64,000 nt of DNA from Leptospira bourretii (lineage in GTDB: Bacteria > Spirochaetota > Leptospiria > Leptospirales > Leptospiraceae), in the NCBI RefSeq assembly GCF_004770145.1, contig NZ_RQFW01000012.1:186001-250000 (forward strand), given 5' to 3'. Within the stretch, counting starts at the first letter, position 1, and the number at the start of each line of letters is the position of its first letter. A program made the translations under genes and the position numbers. A model generated the notes under the pieces. It searched no databases. It saw nothing but the letters and a program-made list of their open reading frames with translations, and was not told where the DNA came from. Positions 19,361 through 29,790 of the stretch are shown one piece after another.

Positions 19361-19586
19361 GGTTCTACACCAATTTCCTTCCATCTTAAGTTCGATTTCC
19401 ACTCTGAATGGAACTAATGGAAAATCTCTCCCGGTTCTTACGTTAGCCTTTTCAAATCTGTTCCCCCAATTTCAGAAGAAAATATCCATAGCCTTCGTAA
19501 ATATTTCATTGCCTCCAACATACGAACTTCCAAGATCAAAGTGATTCACCAATTTTTATCTCCTATCTTTTGAAATACGGACTTCC
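19361..19586. other. 226-base gap between tRNA-Ser and dnaX
   Basis: No convincing gene on either strand. The gap holds the position where some bacteria carry the small SRP RNA, but the conserved GGAAGCAGC apical loop is absent on both strands. It probably contains the dnaX leader and promoter; no hexamer pair stands out. Confidence 0.5.
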
Positions 19587-21116
19587 ATGAGCGAAAACCA
19601 CCAAGTACTCTTTCGAAAATACAGACCCCAATTCTTTCGCGATGTAATTTACCAAGACCTTGCTGTCGGTTCCTTACAAAACGCATTCAAATCAAAGAAG
19701 ATTGGTCATGCCTATATTTTCATTGGCCCTCGTGGTGTTGGTAAAACAACCATCGCAAGAATTTTGGCCAAACGTCTCAACTGCGAACGCCCAGATGGAG
19801 TTGAGCCTTGTAACGAATGTACTTCTTGTTTAGAAATCACAAAAGGAAATTCGAATGACGTATTTGAAATTGATGCCGCATCCAATAGTGGGGTGGATAA
19901 TATCCGAGAATTACGCGAGAATGTGAAATTCAATGCGATGGGTGGGAAGTATCGCGTTTATATTTTGGATGAGGTGCATATGCTGAGCGGAGCTGCTTTT
20001 AATGCTCTTCTCAAAACTTTAGAAGAACCGCCAGCCCATGTTGTTTTTATTTTAGCAACTACCGAATATCATAAAATTCCAGAAACCATTCTTTCTCGGT
20101 GCCAAGACTTTCATTTTAGAAAAGTACCTGTTACTGTTTTACAAAACTACATCGAAACTCTCTGCGAAAAAGAAAACTTAAAGTATGATTCGGAAGGTTT
20201 GTTCTGGATTGCTAAAAAAGGGGACGGTTCTGTTAGGGATACACTTTCCTTTATGGAACAAGCTGTCATTTTTACAGATGGCAATCTAACGGGTGTCAAA
20301 CTAAGAAAAATGATTGGGTATCATGGAATTGATACCTTTACTGATTTTTTAAACCAATTATTAGATTCTTCCCAAAGTGCTCAAATTTTTGAAACACTGG
20401 AAAATCTTTTCCAAGCAGGCATTGATCTAGGAAAGTTTGTTTGGGACTTTATTGAATTTTTAAATTCTCTATTACTGATTAAAGACAATTTAGCAGATCG
20501 AGAATCCATCAATATCCCTCAGGAAGACCTACAAAAATTAAAACAAAACTATAGAGAATTGGATCGTGAAGTTTTGGTATTACTCGCTGAAAGAATTTTT
20601 GCCGTTCATGAAAAATTGAATCTGATGAAACTAAGAAGTTCTTACGAGATGAAAGTTTATTTGGAAATTCAATTTCGAAAATTGATTTTGGACAGAGAAA
20701 AACCAAGTGTATCGGGACTTTTAGCAAAAATATCGGAGCTCACTAAACTTGTCCAAGGTGATATTTCTCATATCCCTGACAATTTAGAGTCTGCAAAAAA
20801 AATGGTTACCCCCACTTCTTCCGTTGCGCAAAAACAAAATACGGCATCAAACATACAACCGGAACCAACAAAAACCGTTTCCGAAAAAACAATAGAGAGG
20901 GAACCAGAAACAAAGCAGGATTCGCAACCAAAACCGAATTTGGATCCAGAAATCAAACTAACTTCGGAACCTAAGTCCACTGCGCCAATACAAGAAGAGG
21001 CAGTGAAAACAAAACCAGCAGCCACAACGCCATCCAACCCAGAGGATATGGAAAAACTTTTGAAAGAAAAGTTCTCTGGGATGGAAGTTGATCCCAACCA
21101 ATTTAAGAATTTATAA
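19587..21116 (+). CDS. dnaX: DNA polymerase III tau/gamma subunit
   Basis: A 509-residue clamp-loader ATPase. Walker A GPRGVGKT lies at residues 47-54, the zinc cysteines at 66, 75, 78 and 81, Walker B as LDEVHMLS, and the LLKTLEEPP and LATTE (sensor 1) blocks follow. Residues after about 400 form a Pro/Glu/Lys/Thr-rich linker, shorter than in E. coli tau. An A8 run sits at that junction. It heads the conserved dnaX-ybaB-recR cluster, with ybaB starting 14 bases downstream. Confidence 0.95.
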   Translation: MSENHQVLFRKYRPQFFRDVIYQDLAVGSLQNAFKSKKIGHAYIFIGPRGVGKTTIARILAKRLNCERPDGVEPCNECTSCLEITKGNSNDVFEIDAASNSGVDNIRELRENVKFNAMGGKYRVYILDEVHMLSGAAFNALLKTLEEPPAHVVFILATTEYHKIPETILSRCQDFHFRKVPVTVLQNYIETLCEKENLKYDSEGLFWIAKKGDGSVRDTLSFMEQAVIFTDGNLTGVKLRKMIGYHGIDTFTDFLNQLLDSSQSAQIFETLENLFQAGIDLGKFVWDFIEFLNSLLLIKDNLADRESINIPQEDLQKLKQNYRELDREVLVLLAERIFAVHEKLNLMKLRSSYEMKVYLEIQFRKLILDREKPSVSGLLAKISELTKLVQGDISHIPDNLESAKKMVTPTSSVAQKQNTASNIQPEPTKTVSEKTIEREPETKQDSQPKPNLDPEIKLTSEPKSTAPIQEEAVKTKPAATTPSNPEDMEKLLKEKFSGMEVDPNQFKNL

Positions 21117-21130
21117 GTCCAAAGGTACGT

Positions 21131-21502
21131 ATGGGAATTTTTGACCAAATGAAACAAATGCGAGAAGCTTTCTCGCAACTCGGTAATATCAAAGAAAAAC
21201 AAGAAGAACTTTCAAAACGTCTCGCACAGATTCGAGTCACTGCCTCTGCAGGTGCCGGTATGGTAGAAGTAACAGCTTCTGCGGACGGTATACTCACTAA
21301 CCTCAATATCAATCCCATCATGTTTAATGCTGATGATAAAAAAATGTTAGAAGATTTAATCCTCTCTGCCACGAACGAAGTGCAAAGAAAAGCAAAAGAA
21401 ACTATGGCCCATGAGATGAAAAATGTTCTCGGTTTCAATCCTAGTGACTTTGAAGGTGTTTTCAACCAAATGCAAAAAGATGGAGGGTTTCCTCCTGTCT
21501 GA
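21131..21502 (+). CDS. ybaB: YbaB/EbfC nucleoid-associated protein
   Basis: A 123-residue protein with the family pattern: a Met-rich helical N terminus (FDQMKQMREAF), the central strand block AGAGMVEVTASADG, and a C-terminal helix. YbaB binds DNA as a dimer and is near-universally located between dnaX and recR, as here. The end overlaps the recR start by 23 bases. Confidence 0.92.
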   Translation: MGIFDQMKQMREAFSQLGNIKEKQEELSKRLAQIRVTASAGAGMVEVTASADGILTNLNINPIMFNADDKKMLEDLILSATNEVQRKAKETMAHEMKNVLGFNPSDFEGVFNQMQKDGGFPPV

Positions 21503-22088
21503 TCCACAATTCCAAAAACTAATCCAATCCTTCTCTAGCCTTCCTGGAATAGGAAAAAAAAGTGCTACAAGAATCGGATTTCATATTTTACGAATGGATC
21601 CTTCAACTTTTCGTGCGTGGTTGTCTAATATTGAAGAGGCAAAAGCCAAACTACGATTTTGCGATGAATGCGGAGGACTTACAGAAGATCCAGTTTGTTC
21701 TATATGTTTGTCCGATAGAAGAGAAAACGGAATACTCTGCGTTGTCGAACAACCAGAAGATATTTTCTTTATTGAAAACACAAAAGAATACGTAGGTAAA
21801 TACCATGTACTCAATGGTGCCATTTCTCCTTTAGATGGAATTGGACCTGACCAATTGCGGATTCGCCAGTTAATACAAAGATTAGAAGATGGCGAAGTGA
21901 AAGAGGTTTTGATCGCAACCAACCCAACACTCGAAGGTGACGCAACAGCTTCTTATCTATCGACTGTGATCAAACCAATGGACATTAAAATCACTAGGAT
22001 TGCACATGGGATCACTATTGGTGGCACTTTGGAATATTCTGATCAATACACTTTGGGAAAAGCAATTAAATCAAGGTTAACACTTTAA
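21480..22088 (+). CDS. recR: Recombination mediator RecR
   Basis: About 202 residues with helix-hairpin-helix LPGIGKKSATRI, a C4 zinc finger (CDECGG to CSIC) and a Toprim domain containing VVEQPEDIFFIE and HVLNGAISPLDGIGP. It works with RecF and RecO to load RecA at gaps. The start is uncertain: ATG at 21480 overlaps ybaB, while GGAGGG at 21483 would favour CTG at 21495. A longer upstream reading has no support. Confidence 0.92.
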   Translation: MEGFLLSDPQFQKLIQSFSSLPGIGKKSATRIGFHILRMDPSTFRAWLSNIEEAKAKLRFCDECGGLTEDPVCSICLSDRRENGILCVVEQPEDIFFIENTKEYVGKYHVLNGAISPLDGIGPDQLRIRQLIQRLEDGEVKEVLIATNPTLEGDATASYLSTVIKPMDIKITRIAHGITIGGTLEYSDQYTLGKAIKSRLTL

Positions 22089-22129
22089 TTCTGATTCAAA
22101 TCTTTACAAACATAAGATCAGCTAGTTTT

Positions 22130-22540
22130 TTAAGCTTCTGCCAGTTCTTTAATTTTTACTTTCGCTGTGTTTAACCATTCAACAGTACTATCATAGTAAT
22201 CCTGCGAATTCGGAAGAGGGGAAAAATCGCCTATTTCAAATTTAAGGACAGTATCCTCATTCGTTGATAAAAAATATTTATAACTGACATCATATTCTGA
22301 AGGATCTAAATTAGCTTTTGGTAAATATAAGTTCAGTTTTAAAGTTTTCAGTTCATCAAATTCAGTCACTACCATCTTGGCGTACCCTTCCCATTCGATA
22401 ACAGTATTCAATGTTAACGATCCGCCAGAATAATTTTCTGGAATATTGTCCCATTCTTTAATGAATTTTGGATTAGTCAGTATTTCCCAAACTTTATCTT
22501 TAGATGCATTAACAAAAATTTGATCTACTACTTTTAACAT
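22130..22540 (-). CDS. SRPBCC/START-fold ligand-binding protein
   Basis: A 136-residue protein with the SRPBCC pattern: IFVNASKDKVWEILTNPKFIKEW at the start and a C-terminal amphipathic helix (STVEWLNTAKVKIKEL). Such proteins bind hydrophobic ligands in a cavity. The ATG at 22540 is preferred to one at 22552 because a GGGGGA Shine-Dalgarno lies between them. Function unknown; it lies downstream of the barrel-protein gene on the same strand. Confidence 0.7.
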   Translation of the reverse strand: MLKVVDQIFVNASKDKVWEILTNPKFIKEWDNIPENYSGGSLTLNTVIEWEGYAKMVVTEFDELKTLKLNLYLPKANLDPSEYDVSYKYFLSTNEDTVLKFEIGDFSPLPNSQDYYDSTVEWLNTAKVKIKELAEA

Positions 22541-22596
22541 ATCATCCCCCATTAATGAAAAATAGTATTAAAATTTTTAATTTTTACTATGCCAAA

Positions 22597-24147
22597 CTAA
22601 AATCGATGTTCGAACACAATAAAAGCTTCTCGAAGCACTCGTCCATATTTGGAATCTAACAATACAAAAAGAGCATCGCCAGCTACAAAATAACCAGATC
22701 TAAAAATGATTTGGAAATCAGACGTTACGTTATACCGAATGTTAAAATTATATTCCATCCCCATATAAGTGGATGTTCTGTATCCATTGAGTTCGCTAAA
22801 CTCTCGATTGATCCGAATCTCCGGTGATTTTGTCGCCCAAAGTTGATAGTAACCTAAAGTAAATTGGTAAGGACCGAAGGCGATGATATTAGAATAAAAT
22901 CCATATTCATTCAAACCAGAAAAACTGGAACCATTGAACAATGCGTAACCACCGGTAAAGTCGGTTGCTATATTTGAAATAGAAAACCCTGGTGCTAAAG
23001 TACGATATCCATTGCCTTTTAGATTGGCCTCGTGGCCTTTTTCGTCATAACCTGGTCTACCAGTAGTGCCAAGAGCAATTAAGTTAAAGTTAAGCGATTC
23101 ACTCCAGCGGTACGTAAATTGAAAATCGTACATACCACCTTTTATAAAATTCCTTTGTGTTGTATTGTATATTGTAACATCACTTGTATCTGTTACTGCT
23201 CGTAATTTTTTTACGGTTCCTGTATTCAAGATTCCATGAACGATAAAGGAAAACTTTTGAAAATTAAATTCGTTATGCATTCCATACCATGCAAGTCTTG
23301 CTGTTTCATTATCAGACTTATCGTTATCATCTAAGAAGTAGGCATAAACTTCATTACGGATATTTCGAAAGTATTCAAATTTTAATCGATTGTAATAGAT
23401 ATTCGAACTTTGGTAGTTTTTGTCCGCAAATCCATTTTTATCAACGTCCATAAAGCTTTGGTCGCGTGCTCGCAAAATTCCACCTTCCAAAGACAAACGT
23501 AAGAATTGGAAATTTTTAAGAATACTCACTCCTGTGCCGGTAGAAAATAAAACCCGTCCTTGTGCAGAACTAAAAAGTTGTTGGCCTACTTTGATAAAAA
23601 GTCCCGATTCAGGAATTCGAAAATTTAAATATAGAAAGTTTGTTTGGACATTTACCGCAGCAGTTCGACCTCTTTCTCCACCTGACCCTGGTCCTACCAA
23701 ACCTGGGTCAAAGCCATCTGGACCAGTAGCTCTTAAGCCTTTCCCTCCAAATGGAATATCACCAACTTGCATCCCCCAAACTCCCTCTACATATTTGTTA
23801 GCAGAGAAACTCATATTGTATAAAAAACGAGAATCGTAATAACTAACGTCTTCTTTTCTAGGTGTGATTTGAGTTGGTAAACCTTGTTGTCTCCTTTCTA
23901 AATCTGATTGAATGGTTTGTTGTTCTGATTGGAGACGTTCTGTATTTTCCTTTTCTAAATTAGTGATTGGAGTCACTGGTGTTTTTCTTTCTAATAAAAC
24001 ATCTCTTCCAACGTTTGTTGCACGAACACGAAAAGATCCATTGAAATTCATAAAAGTTCTTTGTGATTCTTCCTCTTGTGCAATCAAAACACTGCAAGGA
24101 ATCAAAAGAAAAATAGAATAAGATAAAAATAAATTTCGCAATGACAT
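22597..24147 (-). CDS. Large outer-membrane beta-barrel protein
   Basis: A 516-residue protein with a signal peptide (cleavage likely after VLIAQ). A helical Glu/Gln-rich stretch at about residues 65-90 is followed by about 400 residues of alternating strands ending in Phe (FIVFEHRF), the usual barrel-assembly signature. The plan resembles alginate-export-type porins, but I cannot assign a substrate. A DVDKNGFAD loop near residue 232 looks like a calcium-binding EF-hand or thrombospondin-type turn. It starts six bases after the solute-binding protein gene. Confidence 0.7.
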   Translation of the reverse strand: MSLRNLFLSYSIFLLIPCSVLIAQEEESQRTFMNFNGSFRVRATNVGRDVLLERKTPVTPITNLEKENTERLQSEQQTIQSDLERRQQGLPTQITPRKEDVSYYDSRFLYNMSFSANKYVEGVWGMQVGDIPFGGKGLRATGPDGFDPGLVGPGSGGERGRTAAVNVQTNFLYLNFRIPESGLFIKVGQQLFSSAQGRVLFSTGTGVSILKNFQFLRLSLEGGILRARDQSFMDVDKNGFADKNYQSSNIYYNRLKFEYFRNIRNEVYAYFLDDNDKSDNETARLAWYGMHNEFNFQKFSFIVHGILNTGTVKKLRAVTDTSDVTIYNTTQRNFIKGGMYDFQFTYRWSESLNFNLIALGTTGRPGYDEKGHEANLKGNGYRTLAPGFSISNIATDFTGGYALFNGSSFSGLNEYGFYSNIIAFGPYQFTLGYYQLWATKSPEIRINREFSELNGYRTSTYMGMEYNFNIRYNVTSDFQIIFRSGYFVAGDALFVLLDSKYGRVLREAFIVFEHRF

Positions 24148-24153
24148 TCGTTG

Positions 24154-25017
24154 TTATTCTTTTTTAACCCATTGATTGGATTTAAAATATTTGTTTATCA
24201 ATCCTTGAATTTTGCCGGTTCGCTTTAGTTCTTTGATAAAAAAATTTAAGTTATAAAGAAATTCTACATCTCGTCTGGCTGTAGCCATACTGATATGATC
24301 CTCTTGCACAACTCCGAGAATAGGCAAATAGTTTGCGCGAAGTGAAGAGTCTTTTTGTAATAGTGCTTGGATATAAAAGGAATCTGCCACGAAAGCGTTC
24401 ACATTATTTTTTTTTAACTCATTTAGTGCGGCTTCATTTGTGAAATAAGAAAAGATTTGTGCTTTAGGAAAAGCATCTCGTAAAAATTGATGATTGGAAC
24501 TATTCGCAAGTACAGAATAGGAAATTCCTGTAATATTTGTTAGGTCATTCAAATTACGAAATAATTGGACCGTGACGATTTGACCTACTGGCTCCGGTGG
24601 AAGTGCCGTTCGATTCACCAAAGCGGCCGGTGTCGAAATCAAATAGGGATCTGTAAAATAAACATCTCTAAAACGATTGATGGAAGAGGATATTCCAGCC
24701 ATCGCAATTTGTGTATCACCTTTCTCTAACATTCTCGCATGTTGATCAAAAGTTCTAAGGGGAATAATTTTTAAATCTACATCTAAAAATTTTGCATACT
24801 CTTGGGCAAGTTCTACATCTAATCCGGGAAAATTCGGATTGGGATTTTCGATATAAAATGGATCATAAAATTCATTAACTGAAACCGTCAGAGTTTTGGT
24901 TTTTTTAATTTTTTCCAAAACCTGACTCGGCTCGCCTGAAATAGAAGCGGTGAAAAAAAATGCCCAAAGGGATACAAGCCCAATGTATTGGATCCTTAGA
25001 AGAGGTGACATCCCCAT
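24154..25017 (-). CDS. Family 3 extracellular solute-binding protein
   Basis: A 287-residue periplasmic protein with signal peptide and the SBP_bac_3 core: LTVSVNEFYDPFY, FPGLDVELAQEYAKFLDVDL, the MLEKGDTQIAMAGISSSINR switch and DPYLISTPAAL. These bind polar amino acids or related small molecules. No ABC permease or ATPase adjoins it. The nearest partners are a barrel protein six bases downstream and an OmpA/PD40 protein upstream, so a sensing or outer-membrane-linked role is worth considering. The start is ATG at 25017 or 25011. Confidence 0.82.
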   Translation of the reverse strand: MGMSPLLRIQYIGLVSLWAFFFTASISGEPSQVLEKIKKTKTLTVSVNEFYDPFYIENPNPNFPGLDVELAQEYAKFLDVDLKIIPLRTFDQHARMLEKGDTQIAMAGISSSINRFRDVYFTDPYLISTPAALVNRTALPPEPVGQIVTVQLFRNLNDLTNITGISYSVLANSSNHQFLRDAFPKAQIFSYFTNEAALNELKKNNVNAFVADSFYIQALLQKDSSLRANYLPILGVVQEDHISMATARRDVEFLYNLNFFIKELKRTGKIQGLINKYFKSNQWVKKE

Positions 25018-25053
25018 TACCTTTTCTTCGGAAATGGAAACGGCAAGGAAAAA

Positions 25054-26352
25054 TTAAGGATCGATTAGGACAAATTCGGTTCGACGATTTTTTTTAGAGG
25101 AGGCCTCATCCGTGCCTTGGACCATTGGCTGGGTTGGGCCTTTTCCTTCTGTTAAAATTCGTTTTGGATCTACCCCTTTAGAGACTAAATATTGTTTAAC
25201 GGAATCTGCCCTTTCTTTTGAAAGTGTCATATTATCTTCAAAAGTTCCTGTTAGATCTGTATGACCAATAACCTTCATTTTTTTATCTGAATTTTCATGG
25301 AGATAGTCAACAATTGCATCCAAAGGCACAGAAGATTCAGGTTTCAAAATAGAAGAGGCTCTTTCAAAGTAAACCGAATCCAAAGAGATTTTTTTCGTTT
25401 CTTCCAATTTCTTTTGTACTATCTTCTCTTGCTTCGGAACTGATGCAGTAAAAAGATCAAACGACCTTCCTTCCACTCGACGACAAAACAAAAATGTTTT
25501 TTTTACCTGTTGGAATACAATGTAAGCTTCATCTTCACTTGAGTTGATAGGAGCACCTAAATTCTCGACATCCTTAAACGAGTCGCCATCTATCTTTGCC
25601 ATGTACAAATCAAAACCTCCATAACCACCTGGACGATTTGATGAAAAGAAAAGAATACTGCCATCGTCATTAAAGGCAGCAGCAATTGTCGCATAATTAT
25701 CATTAATAGTTGATGGTAGCAGTTTTGGTGTAGTCCATTTCTCTCCTTTATATTGGCTAAAATATACTTTTGCCAAGTTTGGTTTTCCAAATGGATATCT
25801 TGTAAAAAGTAAAGTGTCTCCAAGTAAATGAGGATTCTCTTCTATTTCTTCTGTGTTGATAGGAGCGGGCAATGCCACAGGGCTACTCCAACTTTTTCCA
25901 TCCCAATTGGAAACATACAAATCTCTTGAAATGCCTACCTTTCCATCAGGTAACGTCACTTCTATGGATCCGTCTCGGTTAGATGATAAAAGTAATGTTT
26001 TTCCATCTCGAGAGATAAATGGACTTTGGTCATCAAAAGGGGAATTCAAAACATCCACTTCCTCTGGAAAATCCCAAGTCCCATCTTTTTTTCGTTCCGA
26101 TTTAAAAATCTCCGTATAACCACGATTAGAACGTTTGGAATAGAAATACAAAGTTTTGGCATCAGGTGTCATCGTTGGTCCGAATTCCTGAAATTCGGTA
26201 TTGATCGGACCTTGGATGGGAGCTACAACGAGGTTTGGTTCACTAGGTTGCACCTGAGCTACAATCGGTAGGGCGAAAAAAAAACAAAAAGATAGAATGG
26301 TGAAAAATTTGGAAAAACTAAAATTCAATGGAGTTTGAGAATTCCAAGTCAT
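25054..26352 (-). CDS. OmpA-like lipid/peptidoglycan-binding protein with PD40 repeats
   Basis: About 432 residues from the ATG at 26352, which opens a signal peptide (SKFFTILSFCFFFALPIVAQ). The frame stays open to 26607, but the extra 85 residues lack signal-peptide character. Residues about 45-300 hold beta-propeller PD40 repeats (FGPTMTPDAKTLYFYSKR, SPFISRDGKTLLLSSNRDG, AAFNDDGSILFFSSNRPGG). The C terminus is an OmpA domain (VIGHTDLTGTFEDN, LSKERADSVKQYL, KKNRRTEFVL) that should bind peptidoglycan. TolB/Pal-like fusions of this type are common in Leptospira and Bacteroidetes. Confidence 0.82.
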   Translation of the reverse strand: MTWNSQTPLNFSFSKFFTILSFCFFFALPIVAQVQPSEPNLVVAPIQGPINTEFQEFGPTMTPDAKTLYFYSKRSNRGYTEIFKSERKKDGTWDFPEEVDVLNSPFDDQSPFISRDGKTLLLSSNRDGSIEVTLPDGKVGISRDLYVSNWDGKSWSSPVALPAPINTEEIEENPHLLGDTLLFTRYPFGKPNLAKVYFSQYKGEKWTTPKLLPSTINDNYATIAAAFNDDGSILFFSSNRPGGYGGFDLYMAKIDGDSFKDVENLGAPINSSEDEAYIVFQQVKKTFLFCRRVEGRSFDLFTASVPKQEKIVQKKLEETKKISLDSVYFERASSILKPESSVPLDAIVDYLHENSDKKMKVIGHTDLTGTFEDNMTLSKERADSVKQYLVSKGVDPKRILTEGKGPTQPMVQGTDEASSKKNRRTEFVLIDP

Positions 26353-26636
26353 TCCTTGGAATAAAATTTCGGAAATAGACGAATCACGCATATTACCCGG
26401 ATAGTTGCTGATACGGGGAAAAAAGTGAGGATGGAGATATCCGATATTCGCATAACTGCCATTTATCGTGTTTTCTCCGTGGGCCGTATATTCCTCCAAA
26501 CTCTGCGAGTATCTGTATTGCGTATAAACACCCCGCCTTACAAATACTGATTGACGTAAGTTTGATTTTTTATTCTCGAATGGTTGGGATAAAAGCGAAT
26601 AGGGCATTTGACACCTCGGTCATCTGCCCTAAATTA

Positions 26637-27893
26637 CTAACGAATGTAAGGTTTCAATACATCCGGAATTTGGAAGGTTCCATCCGCCGATTGGTAGTTT
26701 TCGATCACTGCAGCGAGTGTTCGACCGATCGCAAGACCGGAACCGTTCAGAGTATGGACGAGCAGGTTTTTTCCTTCCTTTGACTTGTATCGAATTTTTC
26801 CCCGTCTTGCTTGATAGTCTTTGAAGTTAGAAACAGAGGAAATCTCCATAAAACGGCCAAGTCCGGGCATCCAAACTTCAATATCGTAGGTTTTGGAAGA
26901 AGCGCTAGACATATCCTTACTGCAAAGTAACATCACACGGTAGGGAAGTTTCAACTTTTGCAGAATGGATTCGGCATCTTGGAGCATCTTTTCATGAGCT
27001 GCTTGGGAAGTTTCCGGTTCTACAAACTTCACAAGTTCCACTTTTTGAAATTGGTGAACTCGCACAAGACCGCGTGTATCTCGCCCGTAAGAACCCGCCT
27101 CTCTACGAAAACAGGAAGTATGTGCACAAACCGAAATGGGTAATTCTTTTTCTGAAATGATTTCATCCCGGTAATAGTTGGTCAGAGGAACTTCCGCTGT
27201 TGGAATCAAATTAAGTCCGTCTTTTTCGAGTCTGTAGAAATCCTCAGCAAATTTAGGAAGTTGGCCTGTGGCCGTCATGGACTCATCATTCACAAGAACC
27301 GGAACCCACATCTCTTCATACCCATTTTCAGAAGTATGGGTATCGAGCATTAGATTCATGAGTGCTCTTTCTAGTTTGGCACCAAGTCCACGGTATGTAT
27401 AAAACCGAGCACCGGAAAGTTTGACTCCACGTTCAAAGTCAAAAATTCCCAAAACCTCACCAATATCAAAATGAGTTTTTGCTTCAAAGGAAAGTTTCGG
27501 AACATCTCCCCACTGCCGGACAAGTACATTATCTGCTTCTGATTTTCCTTCCGGGACAGATGGATCGAGTAAGTTAGGAAGGCCTAAATTCAAGTCATGC
27601 AAAGATTCTTCCTGTTTTGTCAGTTCTTCTTCAATTGCTTTGATTTGATCTCCAACTCCTTTCATCGAAGCTGAAATTTCAGTGATATCTTTCCCTTGTG
27701 ACTTTTGAATTCCAATTTCTTTAGAAACTCGATTTCTCTCAGCGCGAAGGTCTTCTACTTCGAGTTTTAACTTTCTTTGTTTTTCAGAGATAGATTTAAT
27801 TTTTGCTTCAATGTCTGTAGAGATAACACCTCTTTTTTGTAAGGTGGAAAGTAACTCTTCTGGGTTTTGAACAATACGGTTGATATCAAGCAT
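26637..27893 (-). CDS. serS: Seryl-tRNA synthetase
   Basis: A 418-residue class II synthetase. The N-terminal 110 residues form the long antiparallel coiled coil that reads the serine tRNA variable arm. Motif 2 ([22 protein letters not shown]) and motif 3 ([17 protein letters not shown]) are intact. It charges the three serine tRNAs found 9 kb upstream. The start overlaps the tatD-like gene by eight bases, so the two are co-transcribed. Confidence 0.96.
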   Translation of the reverse strand: MLDINRIVQNPEELLSTLQKRGVISTDIEAKIKSISEKQRKLKLEVEDLRAERNRVSKEIGIQKSQGKDITEISASMKGVGDQIKAIEEELTKQEESLHDLNLGLPNLLDPSVPEGKSEADNVLVRQWGDVPKLSFEAKTHFDIGEVLGIFDFERGVKLSGARFYTYRGLGAKLERALMNLMLDTHTSENGYEEMWVPVLVNDESMTATGQLPKFAEDFYRLEKDGLNLIPTAEVPLTNYYRDEIISEKELPISVCAHTSCFRREAGSYGRDTRGLVRVHQFQKVELVKFVEPETSQAAHEKMLQDAESILQKLKLPYRVMLLCSKDMSSASSKTYDIEVWMPGLGRFMEISSVSNFKDYQARRGKIRYKSKEGKNLLVHTLNGSGLAIGRTLAAVIENYQSADGTFQIPDVLKPYIR

Positions 27894-28695
27894 GGTGATA
27901 AGCCTTTCTTTGTGTGAATTTTAGTGAATTTTGATAAATGCGATCTGCTACTTCAGCATTGGATTCTGTTCGTAAAGAAAACATTTTCTCAAGAACAAAT
28001 GGTAAATGAGAAGAATCATTTCGTTTGCCTCTGTGCGGCATCGGTGATAAAAATGGAGCATCTGTTTCGATGAGAATGGTCTCCAAGGGAATCTTTCGTG
28101 CTGCTTCTTGGATATCGGTCGCTGACTTAAACGTAACGATTCCTGAAAAAGAAACATAGTAACCTAAATCAACAAACTGTTTGGCTGCTTCATAATCATA
28201 AGTAAAACAATGAATCACACCAAAGGCTTTTGATTTATATTCTTTCAATGCTTCATAAGTATCTTCAAAGGCATCACGAGAATGAATCACCACTGGTAAA
28301 TTGTATTCAGAAGAAAATTCTAAAAACTTTCGTAACACTTCATTCTGCGCAAGTCGTGTGCTCGCATCATGATAGAGATCGACACCAATCTCACCGATTG
28401 CTGAAAATTTTGGATCTTCCATTCGGGATTTTGCTAAATCTAAAATTTGATCTGCATTAGGGAATTCATGAGTTTCCGTAGGATGACAACCAATCGAGTA
28501 AAAAATCTCTAAATCATCTTTCGAATGAGTTTCTGAAATACGAACAGCTTCGACTGAACTTGGCAGATCAATCCCAATTTGGACCATCCGGTCTACACCA
28601 GCTGTTCGGGATTTCGCCAGAGTTTCTTCAATCTCTTGGCCTTGCTCTCGAATTATGTCTAAGTGGCAATGAGTATCAATGGTTGAATATCCCAT
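27886..28695 (-). CDS. TatD-family metal-dependent DNase
   Basis: About 269 residues from the ATG at 28695 (an upstream TTG is less likely). The metal-binding DTHCHLD motif near the N terminus, [30 protein letters not shown] and [11 protein letters not shown] mark the TatD/YcfH family of amidohydrolase-fold deoxyribonucleases. It overlaps serS by eight bases. Confidence 0.92.
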   Translation of the reverse strand: MGYSTIDTHCHLDIIREQGQEIEETLAKSRTAGVDRMVQIGIDLPSSVEAVRISETHSKDDLEIFYSIGCHPTETHEFPNADQILDLAKSRMEDPKFSAIGEIGVDLYHDASTRLAQNEVLRKFLEFSSEYNLPVVIHSRDAFEDTYEALKEYKSKAFGVIHCFTYDYEAAKQFVDLGYYVSFSGIVTFKSATDIQEAARKIPLETILIETDAPFLSPMPHRGKRNDSSHLPFVLEKMFSLRTESNAEVADRIYQNSLKFTQRKAYHHA

Positions 28696-28800
28696 AAATA
28701 GCAAGATTTGTAATTTCCACTGGATGAAAATGAAAATTCAATCGAAAGATATAGTGGGTACGATAAGTTTTGTTTAAATAGTCGAAGGTCTAAAAAGAAC

Positions 28801-29790
28801 GTGGAAGTAAAACAAAGACTACATCTAATTTTTTACCGATTACGGTATAAAGTCCAGGAATGGAAGCTTAAGTTATCCCAACGTTACGAGGACTTGGACA
28901 AAAAAGGTCGTGAACGTCTGACAATTATGGTCATTCCTCACACTGATCGTAGAACCATTAACTTTGTGATCTCTTACAAAGCGATTTCCATCTTCATTGG
29001 AATCATGGTGATTCTTCTTGTGATCAGCGCTGTGAATGTTTTATCTCATAGTGGATCCATCCACCAACTCACAGAACTCAATTTAACAAACAAAGACTTT
29101 ATCAGACAATCTTCAAAGATGAAAGAAGAGGTTAACTCTCTTCACGAAACCATCCAATACTACTACGAAAGAATTTCTAACCTTTATATCAAACTCGGCG
29201 GAGATCCTTCTCGAGTTTCCAAAGGGATGGGTGGACAAGCTGGACAATTTCTCGCATTACAAGGAACACCACAGTCCGACATCACAGATGAATCCTTTCG
29301 CATCAAAGAAGACATTCATAATTTAAAATTATCCTCTGAACTTTCTGAAGAGATCATCAAACTCATCAAAAAAAGAAAGAGCATCATTCGTAACACTCCA
29401 TCCATTTGGCCAACGAAAGGTTATGTATTATTTCCATTCGGAAAATACATTTCTCCAGTGACAGGAAAAGAAGAAATCAACCGAGGACTAGACATTGGAT
29501 CCTTTCCTGGTGCCGAAGTCATTGCAACGGCTCCTGGAATTGTTTTCGATACTGGATACTCTCCAGCGACAGGTTACTACGTAAAATTATCACATCGATT
29601 TGGTTGGAAAACAATCTACTCCAACCTCGATAGAATTCGCGTTAAGAAAAACGAAAAACTCTCCAAGGGTGACATCTTAGGTTATGTTGGAAAATCACCA
29701 GAAAATCCGATTTACCATCTTCATTATGAAGTACATGTTGGTACCCAAGCGTTGAATCCGTTTTCGTTTCTCAACCAAATTCAAGAATAA
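28801..29790 (+). CDS. Degenerate M23/LytM-domain membrane protein, bactofilin partner
   Basis: A 329-residue protein with one membrane helix (about 58-80), a coiled coil (about 90-132) and a C-terminal LytM domain. The domain is recognised by [18 protein letters not shown] and HLHYEVHVG. The first zinc ligand, normally His in HxxxD, is Asn227 (NRGLD), and the catalytic His of YxHL is Asn275 (YSNL); His306 and His308 remain. It is therefore probably not an active endopeptidase. GTG start at 28801. Its stop overlaps the bactofilin ATG by one base, the pairing seen in cell-shape operons of other bacteria. Confidence 0.85.
   Translation: MEVKQRLHLIFYRLRYKVQEWKLKLSQRYEDLDKKGRERLTIMVIPHTDRRTINFVISYKAISIFIGIMVILLVISAVNVLSHSGSIHQLTELNLTNKDFIRQSSKMKEEVNSLHETIQYYYERISNLYIKLGGDPSRVSKGMGGQAGQFLALQGTPQSDITDESFRIKEDIHNLKLSSELSEEIIKLIKKRKSIIRNTPSIWPTKGYVLFPFGKYISPVTGKEEINRGLDIGSFPGAEVIATAPGIVFDTGYSPATGYYVKLSHRFGWKTIYSNLDRIRVKKNEKLSKGDILGYVGKSPENPIYHLHYEVHVGTQALNPFSFLNQIQE

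Noticed and set aside
19361..19586. Small SRP RNA (ffs) expected between tadA and dnaX by analogy with other bacteria
   Set aside because: The conserved GGAAGCAGC apical loop and its partner strand are absent on both strands.
26353..26607. N-terminal extension of the OmpA/PD40 protein to 26607
   Set aside because: The extra 85 residues have no signal or domain character, and a signal peptide begins at the ATG at 26352.
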